DNA from: Anderseniella sp. Alg231-50
GTDB lineage: Bacteria > Pseudomonadota > Alphaproteobacteria > Rhizobiales > Aestuariivirgaceae
Reading direction: 5' to 3'
Assembly: GCF_900149695.1 (NCBI RefSeq)
Contig: NZ_LT703003.1
Span: 496,001-560,000 of the forward strand
DNA: 64,000 nt
A program made the position numbers and the translations under genes. Shown here piece after piece: positions 8,981 to 17,770 of the stretch; the first letter of the stretch is position 1, and each line of letters starts with the position of its first letter. Below the pieces are notes generated by a model. That model worked only from the letters and a program-made list of their open reading frames with translations, was not told where the DNA came from and ran no database searches.

Positions 8981-9054
8981 CCCCCGCACTTGTGCGAAGC
9001 GAATAAGGCAGCTAAATCGCCCTACACACCGCAAACGCTCTGGAAGCCGGGGAC

Positions 9055-9531
9055 ATGGACACCGACAATAACAGACTGGTCGCCGTCAACCTGGACAATA
9101 CGCTGTCCAAGACCTTCTCGGCCGACGTGGACCACGAGCGCAAGGTGGCAATCTACGACCTGATCGAGAGCAACAGTTTCCAGGTCGTCGGCAAGCCTGA
9201 AGGGCCCTACTCCCTCAATCTGTCAATCGACGGCACCAAGCTTGTGTTCAATGTGTGCAATGAGGCCGGCGATACCTTGAGCGTCATCGCGCTGGCCCTG
9301 TCGCCGCTGCGGCGCATCGTGAAGGACTATTACGGCATCTGTGAAAGCTATTACCAGGCTATTCGCACGGCAACGCCGAGCCAGATCGAAACCATCGACA
9401 TGGCCCGGCGCGGGCTGCACAACGAAGGCAGCCAGGTTCTGATGGACAGGCTGGACGGCAAGATTGCCGTGGACTTCGACACAGCACGGCGCCTGTTCAC
9501 GCTGGTCTGCGTGCTGCATTGGCGCGGCTGA
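9055..9531 (+). CDS. UPF0262 family protein
   Basis: A 158-residue protein of UPF0262, found after hisD in alphaproteobacteria. Recognisable segments are '[12 protein letters not shown]', 'GPYSLNLSI', '[14 protein letters not shown]' and '[19 protein letters not shown]'. The function is unknown. The start is the ATG at 9055, and the following phosphatase gene begins 20 bases after the stop, so the two are probably cotranscribed. Confidence 0.85.
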   Translation: MDTDNNRLVAVNLDNTLSKTFSADVDHERKVAIYDLIESNSFQVVGKPEGPYSLNLSIDGTKLVFNVCNEAGDTLSVIALALSPLRRIVKDYYGICESYYQAIRTATPSQIETIDMARRGLHNEGSQVLMDRLDGKIAVDFDTARRLFTLVCVLHWRG

Positions 9532-9550
9532 TAATGCGGAGTCCAGCCAT

Positions 9551-10000
9551 ATGAGCACGGACCTGCCAGGTGCTGTGCTGTTTTGCTGCTCGCACAATGC
9601 CATCCGCTCGCCGATGGCCGAGGGCATCATGAAATATTACTACGGCCACCGGGTGTTTGTGGACAGTTGCGGTGTGCGTCCCACCCAGCGCAACGAGTTC
9701 ATCATCGAGGTCCTCGACGAAATCGGGGTTGATATTTCCAAACACAAGGCCAAGTCGTTCGATGATCTTGTCGATTCCAGCTTCGACCTGGTGGTGTCGC
9801 TGTCTCCGGAAGCCCATCACAAGGCCATGGAACTGACCCGGACCATGGCCATTGACGTGGTGTACTGGCCGACCATCGACCCGTCACTGGAGATGGGCAG
9901 CAGGGAACAGGTGCTGGACGCCTATCGCAGATGCCGGGACCATCTGATCAAGCGGATGCGGGACCGCTTCGGTGAAACCGGATTGCCGAAACTGAGATGA
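9551..10000 (+). CDS. Low-molecular-weight protein tyrosine phosphatase family
   Basis: A 149-residue protein with the CX5R phosphate-binding loop near its start (Cys13 to Arg19 in 'CCSHNAIRSPMAEG') and a later 'WPTIDPS' that supplies the general-acid aspartate. It belongs to the superfamily of low-molecular-weight phosphatases and arsenate reductases. The position after UPF0262 is conserved in alphaproteobacteria, where it is usually annotated as a low-MW phosphatase. The start is the ATG at 9551; a longer frame reaching back to 9464 would overlap UPF0262 and lacks family sequence. Confidence 0.87.
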   Translation: MSTDLPGAVLFCCSHNAIRSPMAEGIMKYYYGHRVFVDSCGVRPTQRNEFIIEVLDEIGVDISKHKAKSFDDLVDSSFDLVVSLSPEAHHKAMELTRTMAIDVVYWPTIDPSLEMGSREQVLDAYRRCRDHLIKRMRDRFGETGLPKLR

Positions 10001-10105
10001 GGCGGGCGGTGATTGTCCGTGGTGCTGGACAACTACCCAGAATCTGTAGCACATACCGCATCAATCTAGGATGATGCATACAGCAGGGTTCAGAAGGCTC
10101 AGGAT

Positions 10106-10732
10106 ATGTCGATTACCGATGCAAAGCTGGTACTGGCCAGCGCCTCGCCGCGCAGGCTGTCATTGATTGAACAGGTGGGCATTTATCCGGACCTGCTCAA
10201 TCCGGTGGATATTGACGAGACGCGGCGCAAACGTGAATCTCCCAGGGCGCTGTCGCTGCGGCTGGCGCGCGAGAAGGCACAAGCTGCCCGTGCTGCGCCG
10301 CTGGTGCGCAATCTCGGCGAGAACGTCTTCGTCCTGGCGGCCGATACGGTGGTCAGCGTTGGCCGGCGGGTGATTGACAAACCGCAGTCCACGGACGAGG
10401 CGCGTGATGCGCTGCGGCTGTTGTCGGGGCGTTCACACCGGGTGTTCACGACCATTGCCGTGGTGTCGCCGGACGGGCGCGAGCGCTCCCGGGTTGTCGA
10501 CACCAAGGTCCGCTTCAAGCGGCTGATGCGCGCCGACATGGATGCCTACCTGATGAGCGACGAATGGCGCGGCAAGGCCGGCGGCTACGCCATCCAGGGC
10601 AAGGCGTCCGCATTCGTGCGCTGGATGAGCGGGTCATACACCTGTGTGGTCGGCCTGCCGCTGCATGAAACCGTGCAGATGCTGCAGGCCGGCGGATATC
10701 CGGTTTACGGAAAGTGGGTTACGGAGACCTGA
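10106..10732 (+). CDS. maf: Maf-like nucleotide pyrophosphatase
   Basis: The 208-residue product belongs to the Maf family, which hydrolyses non-canonical or modified nucleoside triphosphates to monophosphates. The N-terminal signature '[16 protein letters not shown]', the catalytic-site segments '[11 protein letters not shown]' and 'RSHRVFTT', and '[12 protein letters not shown]' are present. A good ribosome site (AGGCTCAGGA) precedes the ATG. In relatives infA usually sits directly upstream, but here the 105-base gap has no room for it. yacG follows with one base between stop and start. Confidence 0.92.
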   Translation: MSITDAKLVLASASPRRLSLIEQVGIYPDLLNPVDIDETRRKRESPRALSLRLAREKAQAARAAPLVRNLGENVFVLAADTVVSVGRRVIDKPQSTDEARDALRLLSGRSHRVFTTIAVVSPDGRERSRVVDTKVRFKRLMRADMDAYLMSDEWRGKAGGYAIQGKASAFVRWMSGSYTCVVGLPLHETVQMLQAGGYPVYGKWVTET

Positions 10733-10733
10733 T

Positions 10734-10988
10734 ATGAGCGATCCACAAGGTCCGGGCGGCAGGAAGCCGGAACCGCCGGTAAGGTTGCGCACCAGGCGCC
10801 CGTGTCCGCTGTGCCAGCAACCCTCGAAACAGAAATATCATCCGTTTTGTTCAGCCCGCTGTGCCGACATCGACCTGCACCGCTGGCTGGGCGGCCAATA
10901 CGCCATTCCGGCCGCCGATCCGCCTGATTTCGACGAGACCGGAGAGAGCCTGTCGCCCAAGCGCGACGATGGCGGCGAGAGCGCATAA
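10734..10988 (+). CDS. yacG: DNA gyrase inhibitor YacG
   Basis: An 84-residue zinc-ribbon protein. Two CxxC-type pairs, 'CPLCQQP' and '[11 protein letters not shown]', bind one zinc ion, and the following '[11 protein letters not shown]' is the family signature. In E. coli, YacG binds GyrB and inhibits gyrase. It starts one base after the maf stop, so the two form an operon. The N- and C-terminal tails are low in complexity and typical of the family. Confidence 0.93.
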   Translation: MSDPQGPGGRKPEPPVRLRTRRPCPLCQQPSKQKYHPFCSARCADIDLHRWLGGQYAIPAADPPDFDETGESLSPKRDDGGESA

Positions 10989-11122
10989 CCGGTGCCTCAG
11001 GCAGCCAATCCGCACTGCTTTGGAAAACCGTCATGATGTATGGTGGTTGATGCTGGACAGGTGCCGGGCGATCACCTATAAACCGCTGCGGTCGCACGAA
11101 GGATTCTTCGCGCGGCTCACAT

Positions 11123-11198
11123 GCCCAGGTAGCTCAGTTGGTAGAGCAGCGGATTGAAAATCCGCGTGTCGGTGGTTCGATTCCGCCCCTGGGCACCA
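11123..11198 (+). tRNA. tRNA-Phe(GAA)
   Basis: A complete cloverleaf with acceptor stem GCCCAGG/CCTGGGC, D-arm GCTC/GAGC, anticodon stem GCGGA/TCCGC and loop TTGAAAA giving anticodon GAA, T-arm with GTTCGATT-type loop, discriminator A and encoded CCA at 11196-11198. It follows yacG by 134 bases, the usual place in alphaproteobacteria. A T-rich stretch from about 11238 could end transcription but has no strong stem. Confidence 0.96.
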
Positions 11199-11354
11199 TT
11201 ACCTTCTCTCGATACTGGCTCAGGTGTCGAACAGACAGTTTTTGTTTTTGGCAGTTGCAAACTGAGTATTGCTGCCAAACGCCTGCGCAGTTTGACAGGA
11301 TTGGCTCTTCCGGCCATGGATGTCACAACGAAGCCAAGATAACCACATCAACCC

Positions 11355-12023
11355 ATGATCGGTTATGTCATTACCATATTCGGCCTGCCTCATTCGGAAA
11401 ACGGGGCGGCCAGGTGTATTGAAACCGGACACCGCCACGGGATCACTGGCAAGGCGTTTGCGGCCGTCAACAAATTCAAGGCGGAAAAGCTCATGCATGA
11501 TATGGGGCTGTTTCCAAACCCGGACACCTATTCGCGCATCGCCGACGATCCGATCGGTGACAGGGCCACGCAGCAGAAAGGCCAATGGCATCTGACCAGA
11601 CCCGAACTGGGCTGTGCGCTGTCGCACTACCTGGTCTGGTGCAAGGCGGCCAGGGCAAGCGAACCGACACTGGTCCTGGAACACGACGCGATACTTGTTG
11701 GCCCGGTTCCGGAGATACCCGAAGGCGCGCTGGCGGTGAACTATCAAGTCGCAGACGCACCGGGAACAGCCGGTTACCTGCTAACCCCGGCCGGGGCCAA
11801 TCTGGCCGTGGCGCAAACCCGGAGGAAGGGCGTTCAACCTTCCGACGAGCTTTTGTGGAGGTCGGCCTTGCGAGGTCTGCCTGTACACCATGAGCAACGT
11901 CCGGTCATTGCAATTGAAGACTACGGCGTCTCGACAATTCAGTGGACACGGTCCGACCCCGAGCATGCCCATATTAACAAACGGGATCCGTGGGAAGATT
12001 TTGAAGAGCCACCAGCGGATTGA
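11355..12023 (+). CDS. Glycosyltransferase family 25 (LPS-type) protein
   Basis: A 222-residue protein resembling GT25 glycosyltransferases, which add galactose or similar sugars to lipooligosaccharide. Supporting segments are 'RPELGCALSHYLVWCKA', matching the family's 'GEIGCALSH' core, and 'PTLVLEHDAIL', which stands in for the usual 'LEDDA' acidic motif. 'GTAGYLLTPAGANLA' and 'PSDELLW' fit the C-terminal part. There is no membrane segment, as expected for a peripheral cytoplasmic enzyme. Acceptor and donor are unknown. It faces ogt tail to tail. Confidence 0.78.
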   Translation: MIGYVITIFGLPHSENGAARCIETGHRHGITGKAFAAVNKFKAEKLMHDMGLFPNPDTYSRIADDPIGDRATQQKGQWHLTRPELGCALSHYLVWCKAARASEPTLVLEHDAILVGPVPEIPEGALAVNYQVADAPGTAGYLLTPAGANLAVAQTRRKGVQPSDELLWRSALRGLPVHHEQRPVIAIEDYGVSTIQWTRSDPEHAHINKRDPWEDFEEPPAD

Positions 12024-12095
12024 CAATGCTGAGCCACACAACGGTTTTCACGTAGCCCGGGCCTGTGCCAGGCTTGTGACCTCATTTTGCGCTTG

Positions 12096-12611
12096 TCAGA
12101 ACAACTGACCCTGGTAGCCCCTGGCCTTTTCGTGGGTCAGCAGGAAGTGCTTCACATCCACACCACCGCCGAAGCCAGTCAGGGAGTTATCGGCACCGAT
12201 GACGCGGTGACAGGGCGCCACTATTGGTAACGGATTGGCGCCGTTGGCTGCGCCGACCGCGCGGCTGGCCTTGGCATTGCCAACCGTTGACGCCAATGCG
12301 CCATAAGAGGTTGTCTCGCCGTAAGGAATATCACACAAGGCTTGCCACACAGAATTCTGAAACGGCGTGCCGTCGAACAACAGCGGCAAGTTGAACTCTT
12401 TCAACTCCCCTGCAAAATATGCCCGCAATTGCGCGGTGGTGTCCGGGAACCAGGCATCATCGCGGCGCCAACCCGTTTGCGGCTCCTGCTTCCTGCTGCC
12501 TTCGGGAAAACTGATGCCACGCAGATGATCTGCATCCGCGACCAGCAGGAGTTGCCCTACCGGGCTGTCAAGATAGCCGTAAACCAGTGGTTCCGCAGAT
12601 TTGCCCGTCAA
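12096..12611 (-). CDS. ogt: Methylated-DNA-protein-cysteine S-methyltransferase
   Basis: A 171-residue O6-alkylguanine-DNA alkyltransferase that removes alkyl groups from guanine in a suicide reaction. The active-site motif 'PCHRVIG' and the helix-turn-helix region 'SVWQALCDIPYGETTSYGALA' (in two parts) with the arginine finger in 'KASRAVGAANGANP' are all present. It lies 14 bases downstream of the AdaA-like gene in the same direction, so it is probably induced together with it, in the manner of the B. subtilis adaA-adaB pair. Confidence 0.94.
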   Translation of the reverse strand: MTGKSAEPLVYGYLDSPVGQLLLVADADHLRGISFPEGSRKQEPQTGWRRDDAWFPDTTAQLRAYFAGELKEFNLPLLFDGTPFQNSVWQALCDIPYGETTSYGALASTVGNAKASRAVGAANGANPLPIVAPCHRVIGADNSLTGFGGGVDVKHFLLTHEKARGYQGQLF

Positions 12612-12625
12612 TAGGTGATCCTCCT

Positions 12626-13195
12626 TCAGCCAGCTGATCTTGCCATCTTTCGGTGCTCAGAGGGAGACCGTTTGTAAAGACCGTGAAAAGCGGCATTGAA
12701 ACGCCGCACGCTGCCAAAGCCCGCCTGGTCGGCGACTTCGGTCATTGACAGGCCGGTATTGTCCAGCAGCCGCTTGGCCCGCTGCAGGCGAACGGTGTTC
12801 GCTGTCTGCACAGGGCTGGCGCCGACATGGCGCTTGAACAGCCTGGCCAGCTGTCGTGATCCGACCCCCAGTCGCAGCGCAAGCCGCTCGACGCTGCTGT
12901 TGTCAAGCGCGCCGTCATTGATCAGTCGCAGCGCCCGTTCGACAGTGGTCTGCGTACCGTTCCAGGCTGGACAAAAAGGCGCCGTTTCCGGGCGGCAGCG
13001 CAAACAGGGCCGGAAGCCGGCACGTTCGGCGGCGGGTGCTGTCGGGTAATAACAGACGTTCTTCGTCAACGGCTGCTTTACCGGACAGACCGGCCGGCAA
13101 TAGATGCCGGTTGTCTTGACGGCTATGAAAAACACACCGTCATAGGCCGGGTCCCGCCGCAGCCGGGCTTCGTTGCACAGATCAAAATCCAACAT
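12626..13195 (-). CDS. adaA: Ada-like methyl-phosphotriester acceptor / AraC-type activator
   Basis: A 189-residue protein with the Ada N-terminal zinc domain (about residues 1-75: 'TTGIYCRPVCP' and 'GFRPCLRCRPE' give the four cysteines, one of which takes methyl from DNA phosphotriesters) followed by an AraC-type double HTH (about 85-185: 'LALRLGVGSRQLARLFKRHVG', split across helices, and 'VADQAGFGSVRRFNAAF'). It lacks the C-terminal O6-methylguanine transferase of E. coli Ada; that activity is the next gene, ogt. The pair should act as an adaptive alkylation response unit. Confidence 0.88.
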   Translation of the reverse strand: MLDFDLCNEARLRRDPAYDGVFFIAVKTTGIYCRPVCPVKQPLTKNVCYYPTAPAAERAGFRPCLRCRPETAPFCPAWNGTQTTVERALRLINDGALDNSSVERLALRLGVGSRQLARLFKRHVGASPVQTANTVRLQRAKRLLDNTGLSMTEVADQAGFGSVRRFNAAFHGLYKRSPSEHRKMARSAG

Positions 13196-13284
13196 GGCAA
13201 CATGTTAGCCAACCATCTCCCGGTGAACCAGATGACATGTATTATGGAGTCCGATTCCGGCCAACTGGCCGCAGATGAAGGAGA

Positions 13285-13824
13285 TCACACGACCGGGAAA
13301 TCTTCCCTGAGCATTGCCATGGTATGAGCGTCGACAAATTCGCCGTCCCACAAAAGCGCCTGCCGGCGGGTGCCTTCCAGTCTGAAGCCGGCGTTTTCAT
13401 AGACCCGCCTGGCCCTCGGATTGAACGAGTAGACTTCAAGTTCGATCCGGTTCAGGCCGACCACGTCAAACCCGTGCCTGACCAGCAGCCGGGTTGCCTC
13501 GGTTCCGATGCCCCGGTTCCGGTGGTCATTGTACCAGATCGCTATTCGAAACGAGGCTGACCGGTTGATATCATCGACGCAGTTCAGGACCACCTCTCCG
13601 ACAGGCTGGCTTGCAACCTCAATGGCATAGTCGAGCCGATCATCAGCATGTTCGACGTGTTCGCAATGGCGCTTGACCTGCTCAAACGTAAAAGCCGACT
13701 GGGTGCCGGTCAGGCGCATGCTCTCCGGATCATCGAGGCTTGCATACATGGCCGCTGCGTCGTCGGCGACCAGGGGCCGAAGCCGCACTGCGGCACCGGT
13801 CAGGACGGGCTTTGTCAGGTGCAA
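13285..13824 (-). CDS. GNAT-family N-acetyltransferase (RimJ/RimL type)
   Basis: A 179-residue acetyltransferase of the RimJ/RimL-like GNAT subfamily. 'VRLRPLVADDAAAMYAS' opens the fold, 'NRGIGTEATRLLVRHGFD' is the acetyl-CoA pyrophosphate loop (motif A), and 'LEVYSFNPRARRVYENAGF' is the typical motif B. The start codon is TTG at 13824, supported by a strong AGGAGG six bases upstream. The substrate is unknown. It follows the GT8 gene with only 42 bases between, so it may be part of the same transcript. Confidence 0.85.
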   Translation of the reverse strand: MHLTKPVLTGAAVRLRPLVADDAAAMYASLDDPESMRLTGTQSAFTFEQVKRHCEHVEHADDRLDYAIEVASQPVGEVVLNCVDDINRSASFRIAIWYNDHRNRGIGTEATRLLVRHGFDVVGLNRIELEVYSFNPRARRVYENAGFRLEGTRRQALLWDGEFVDAHTMAMLREDFPVV

Positions 13825-13866
13825 GTTATCCTCCTACAGCATGAACAAGACTATTGAGCCGTGATC

Positions 13867-14826
13867 TCATTCCATTAAATGCGGGTGTTGCGACGCAAAG
13901 CTTGTCAGCAGCGATGACGAGGACCGTAGCGTGTGCTGGCGCAACCTGCCGTTGACACTCATTTTACCCAGCAGGAGACCGGCACTGATGGTTTCGAGCA
14001 GCTGATTGCCGGCAGGATCAAGGTTGTGGCTGCGAGCTGACCGGCATGCTGCACGGTAAAAGTCGATATTTGGCGCACCCATAATTTTTTCCACCGACGG
14101 CAAACGTCTGCAAAGTCCCATTTTCCAGGGTTTGAAGTGGCCGGCAAAGTGATGCATCGAGACCGGCCAGTCGGCGCGATGGGTGCCCTGCAGCGCATTC
14201 CAGCGAATCGGCAGCTGCCTGAAGTTGCCGGCAAGTACCGCGTTCAGCGCGCACTGGTCGTTGAAGGTCAGGATCTCGGATCGTTGTGTAAAAACATCAA
14301 TGGCGGCCTGCCCGGTATTCGCGTGCAGCCACTTTTCCAGGTCAATGACCAGAAGACCTGAGTTAAAGTAGCCGGGGCTTTGCGGAATACCGAGTTTTGC
14401 ACACAGATCCGGCACCCGTCCTTCCGCAACGACGGCCATGTCGTTGACCGCTGCCACCGCGCATCCATCGAGCGGGTGTGCGAGCAGTTTGTTTACATCG
14501 TCCATGAAGCGGGTATCGGCATCCACAACCACAACCCTGCCGACCGGTCTTTGAAGCAGCTCGTGCATGCGCAGAAAACCGAACTTGGCCGGGGACTGCC
14601 CGCGCGCTTTCGCCCACGGCTGGCACCAGCTGCCGTCCACATCGACAAGATCTAACTGCAGACCAAGCTCCTCGAGAAACGATGAAGCGCCTTTTCGGGC
14701 CGTTTCATCGACATCGTGCAGCAGCACGGTGACCGGCGGGCGGTTGCCGCGACAATGCTCGACCATGGATGCGATCGAAATGCATACCAGGGGAAGGAAC
14801 ACCTGATCAGTGGAATAGAGGATCAA
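13867..14826 (-). CDS. Glycosyltransferase family 8 protein
   Basis: A 319-residue retaining glycosyltransferase of the GT8 type. 'ILYSTDQVFLPLVCISIASM' opens the nucleotide-binding fold, 'VVVDADTRF' holds the DxD metal site, 'YFNSGLLVIDLEKW' is the strong family signature, and 'HFAGHFKPWKMG' supplies the late histidine-lysine motif. Translation starts at TTG overlapping the stop of the upstream glycosyltransferase (TTGA), which fixes the start despite the rare codon. It probably modifies a surface glycan; donor and acceptor are unknown. Confidence 0.85.
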   Translation of the reverse strand: MILYSTDQVFLPLVCISIASMVEHCRGNRPPVTVLLHDVDETARKGASSFLEELGLQLDLVDVDGSWCQPWAKARGQSPAKFGFLRMHELLQRPVGRVVVVDADTRFMDDVNKLLAHPLDGCAVAAVNDMAVVAEGRVPDLCAKLGIPQSPGYFNSGLLVIDLEKWLHANTGQAAIDVFTQRSEILTFNDQCALNAVLAGNFRQLPIRWNALQGTHRADWPVSMHHFAGHFKPWKMGLCRRLPSVEKIMGAPNIDFYRAACRSARSHNLDPAGNQLLETISAGLLLGKMSVNGRLRQHTLRSSSSLLTSFASQHPHLME

Positions 14827-15716
14827 CTTGCCGGCTCCCGGAATGCTTCAGGTGGAATTCTGAAATGCCGGACAAGATTGGTAAGGGCGTTATTGTTGCC
14901 GTCATTCCAGATGTTTTGCGGCGACAGTTTCTGTCCGTTCCAGAACGGAATTGACGGATACACCCGAGGCTGCGGTCCGGCCTGAACCGCCGGCGTTCCC
15001 GCAAGCACAGCCATGACCTTGAGCCAAAGATCATCGGCATTTGGACACAGCTGCAGAAACAGCTGCACATCCCTTACCCGGGCATCAAGGCAACCGGGCG
15101 GATACAGCACGCCGCCCACGCCCATCGGCAACAGTGACATGGACGGTTGCACGGCCTTCACCATCGGCCAGGAGCGATAAGGTGCAACGCTGCCGTTTTC
15201 GTCCAGCACAATCTCGCGCGACCTGCTGCAGACTACACAACCGGGAAACCTTGTGTGAGCTGCCACCAGTATTTCCAGCAGGTCGGCCGGGTACAGCTTG
15301 TCATCATCGCAGGTCACAATGGTGTGGTCGGGAAAATCGGCCAGCGCATGATGCAGCTTGTTCAGCGAACGCACGTTGGTGTCGACAAAACGAATCTCGA
15401 AGCAGGTGTTCTGCAACCGGGTAAGTGCGTCAGGCAACGCAATGCCGCGACATTCCTCTTTGATGAGATAAAGTACTACTTTTGACGGCCTCAAGCGCTG
15501 GCCCAGAAGCGACTTGATGCAGTTGTGCAGTTTGCCGAAACGGCCGGGAAAGCTGGTCAGTGAAACCACGATGTCGTTCGCGCTGCCGGGTTGCCGTACA
15601 GCCCCGGCGTACCTGTGATACTGGAACTGGGTGCCGGCCAGTGCCGGCAAATAGGCCAGGAATTCAGCAATATCAGTCCTGAAAGCGAGACTGCGACTAC
15701 GCATCGCGACATCCAT
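14823..15716 (-). CDS. Glycosyltransferase, GT-A fold (GT2-like)
   Basis: The product of about 297 residues has a GT-A fold. 'DIVVSLTSFPGRFGKLHNCIKSLL' (in two parts) is the opening strand and helix, and 'TIVTCDDDKLYP' is the DxD-type metal site. It lacks a membrane segment. Related proteins occur in capsule and LPS loci and take part in surface polysaccharide assembly. I use the ATG at 15716; a TTG at 15722 and an ATG at 15704 are alternatives without clearly better ribosome sites. It is coupled to the downstream GT8 gene by a 4-base overlap. Confidence 0.72.
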   Translation of the reverse strand: MDVAMRSRSLAFRTDIAEFLAYLPALAGTQFQYHRYAGAVRQPGSANDIVVSLTSFPGRFGKLHNCIKSLLGQRLRPSKVVLYLIKEECRGIALPDALTRLQNTCFEIRFVDTNVRSLNKLHHALADFPDHTIVTCDDDKLYPADLLEILVAAHTRFPGCVVCSRSREIVLDENGSVAPYRSWPMVKAVQPSMSLLPMGVGGVLYPPGCLDARVRDVQLFLQLCPNADDLWLKVMAVLAGTPAVQAGPQPRVYPSIPFWNGQKLSPQNIWNDGNNNALTNLVRHFRIPPEAFREPAS

Positions 15717-15745
15717 TCGCAACCGGCACCGGATCGTTCCGTTGA

Positions 15746-16636
15746 TCAGCCATTTTTCCGCAGCGAAACTTCCAATTCATCCGCCTGTTGTTGAGACAAT
15801 CCGTTTTTGACATGTACCACAGCGGCACCGGAACGGATTGCGCGGGGAATGTGAGCGACGTTGCGGACCCGTTCGACAATTCGATCAAGTAATCCGATTC
15901 TCTTCATGTGCTTGAAATACAGGCCTTGCCAAAGCACCCTCTGATTTCTCGGATGCCTGTCCGCGATACCACTCAACTGGCCTTGAGAAAGCGAGAGCCA
16001 GTCATCGAAAAACTGCCTGCAAAAATCGTTGTTCCGGATAACGACGAAACCGGCATTCGGCAGATTTCTGGTCTGGTACTTGAACGCCGCCTCAAAATTG
16101 AGCGGCAACAGGAACGGTCCCAGATGATGGCAGTCTTTCGCAAACAGGATGTCCTTGTCGGCGTACTTTTCGGCAAGCGCATTCAGATCGAAATCACGAC
16201 TGCATACATACGTATCGGCGTCGACCAGTACGACGATCTCCGCATCGGTTTCACTCAGATGGCGCCGCACCATCTCGATCTTGCTCCAATTGACATGCAT
16301 GTCCGGCAGCAAGCTCTCGCCATAGTGGAAAAACCGGTAGCCGCGATCATCGCAAAATCGTTTCCAGGCAGCACGCGAGTGCAGAGCATACCCTTCGATC
16401 TCACGTGTCGCCAGCATGATAACTTCCGGTTGTGTTGCAAGCTGAGACACGCACCGTAACCTTTTTGTCAAAAGCCTTCGCTCGATCGCTTTATCCACCC
16501 AACACCAGCTCTTTGCAATACTGGAACCCCGGCGGCACCTTGAACGCCAATTCCGGCGTTTTCTGGCCCGTCGACAGCAACCTGCCACAGACACGACGAT
16601 TCGCATTGCCACACTTGTGAGCATCCTCCACAGCAT
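15746..16636 (-). CDS. Glycosyltransferase (GMA12/MNN10-like, GT34-type fold)
   Basis: The recognisable domain begins near 'VIMLATREIEGYALHSRAAW' and continues with 'NWSKIEMVRRHL', the metal site 'VVLVDADTYV', and 'LPNAGFVVIRNND'. These are hallmarks of galactosyltransferase families related to GT34. The first 50 or so residues are arginine- and cysteine-rich and not recognisable. I place the start at 16636 because a clear AAGGA lies eight bases upstream on the minus strand; a longer frame to 16729 lacks one. With the two genes downstream it makes a three-glycosyltransferase operon. Confidence 0.68.
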   Translation of the reverse strand: MLWRMLTSVAMRIVVSVAGCCRRARKRRNWRSRCRRGSSIAKSWCWVDKAIERRLLTKRLRCVSQLATQPEVIMLATREIEGYALHSRAAWKRFCDDRGYRFFHYGESLLPDMHVNWSKIEMVRRHLSETDAEIVVLVDADTYVCSRDFDLNALAEKYADKDILFAKDCHHLGPFLLPLNFEAAFKYQTRNLPNAGFVVIRNNDFCRQFFDDWLSLSQGQLSGIADRHPRNQRVLWQGLYFKHMKRIGLLDRIVERVRNVAHIPRAIRSGAAVVHVKNGLSQQQADELEVSLRKNG

Positions 16637-16833
16637 CAACAGATTCCTTGAAACCGGGTCAAACGCGCCCGGATCCGGCAAGCGCCAACACAAGATGATG
16701 TCCGTGGTCGCCCCCCAGCGATGATGCAATCACCAGCCTGACCCGCGGCGGCGCGGTAACCTGAGCGTGGACTCTTGCCAGCCTTGCGAAAACCATGCAG
16801 GTATTTGCAGGTTAATACATCGGGGCAACACAG

Positions 16834-17721
16834 ATGAACGAACTCGCGTCCAGATATCTCACGACCAGAGAACTGGCTGATCTTCTGCGCATAAAAGAGC
16901 GCAAGGTTTATGAACTGGCGGCTTCCGGCGCGGTCCCGTGCTCGCGCGCGACCGGAAAACTGCTGTTTCCGCGCGATCAGGTGGAAGCATGGCTGGCTGA
17001 CAATTCGTCAGGTCCGAATGTTTCGCTCGCCACGGCGCGTCCGGCCGTGTTGCTGGGCAGTCATGATCCGTTGCTGGAATGGGCAATGCGCGAAAGCCGC
17101 TGCGGTCTGGCGGCAAACTTCGACAGTTCGCTCGATGGCCTTGAGCGCTTTGCCAATCTCGAAGGCATCGCAACCGGCCTGCATATCCCCGACACTTCGG
17201 GTAGCGGCTGGAATATTGAGGCTGCGAGAGACAAACTGAAAGACCAGCCTGTTGTCGTGGTCGAATGGGCCAGACGGCAACGGGGGCTGATTGTGCCAGC
17301 GGGCAATCCCGACGGTGTCAAAACTCTCAGCGACGCAAAGGCCAGGACACTTGCGTCCCGCCAGCCCGAGGCAGGCAGCCAGATGCTGTTTGCAAAACTG
17401 CTTGACGAAGCCGGGCTTGCCGGAGCGGACATCAACTGGACCGCCCCGGTGCGCAGCGAGACGGATGCGGCCCTGCTTGTGCAGGACGGTAATGCCGACA
17501 TCTCCTTCGGGCTGTCAGGTGTCGCTGCCCAGTTACGGCTGGAGTTCGTGCCGGTTGTTGAGGAACGCTACGACCTGGCAGTTGACAGGCAGGCCTGGTT
17601 TGACCCGCCCATGCAGGCACTGGCTGCTTTTTGCAGGTCATCCGCCTTTGCCGAACGGGCAGCCGCGATGTCCGGTTACGATATCTCCGGGCAGTTTCAC
17701 GTACACTACAATTCCACCTGA
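16834..17721 (+). CDS. Excisionase-type HTH regulator fused to a PBP-like ligand domain
   Basis: A 295-residue protein in two parts. Residues 1-55 are an excisionase/MerR-like HTH ('YLTTRELADLLRIKERKVYEL' in two parts, 'FPRDQVEAWLA'). Residues 70-290 resemble the type II periplasmic-binding-protein fold without a signal peptide ('EWARRQRGLIVPAGNP', 'GSQMLFAKLLDEAG', 'NADISFGLSGVA'). Such HTH-PBP fusions are thought to sense oxyanions in the cytoplasm and control molybdate or tungstate genes. The gene converges with tupA across 49 bases, which fits control of the tungstate transporter. Ligand and operator are inferred only. Confidence 0.78.
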   Translation: MNELASRYLTTRELADLLRIKERKVYELAASGAVPCSRATGKLLFPRDQVEAWLADNSSGPNVSLATARPAVLLGSHDPLLEWAMRESRCGLAANFDSSLDGLERFANLEGIATGLHIPDTSGSGWNIEAARDKLKDQPVVVVEWARRQRGLIVPAGNPDGVKTLSDAKARTLASRQPEAGSQMLFAKLLDEAGLAGADINWTAPVRSETDAALLVQDGNADISFGLSGVAAQLRLEFVPVVEERYDLAVDRQAWFDPPMQALAAFCRSSAFAERAAAMSGYDISGQFHVHYNST

Positions 17722-17770
17722 TCGGCGCCAGCTGGGTCTGGGTTTCAGGTGCTGCTGAAGCGGAGTCGTC

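Noticed and set aside
7361-9034. 557-codon open frame antisense to DUF2948 and hisD
   Set aside because: It spans two well-recognised genes on the other strand and has unordered, low-quality protein sequence.
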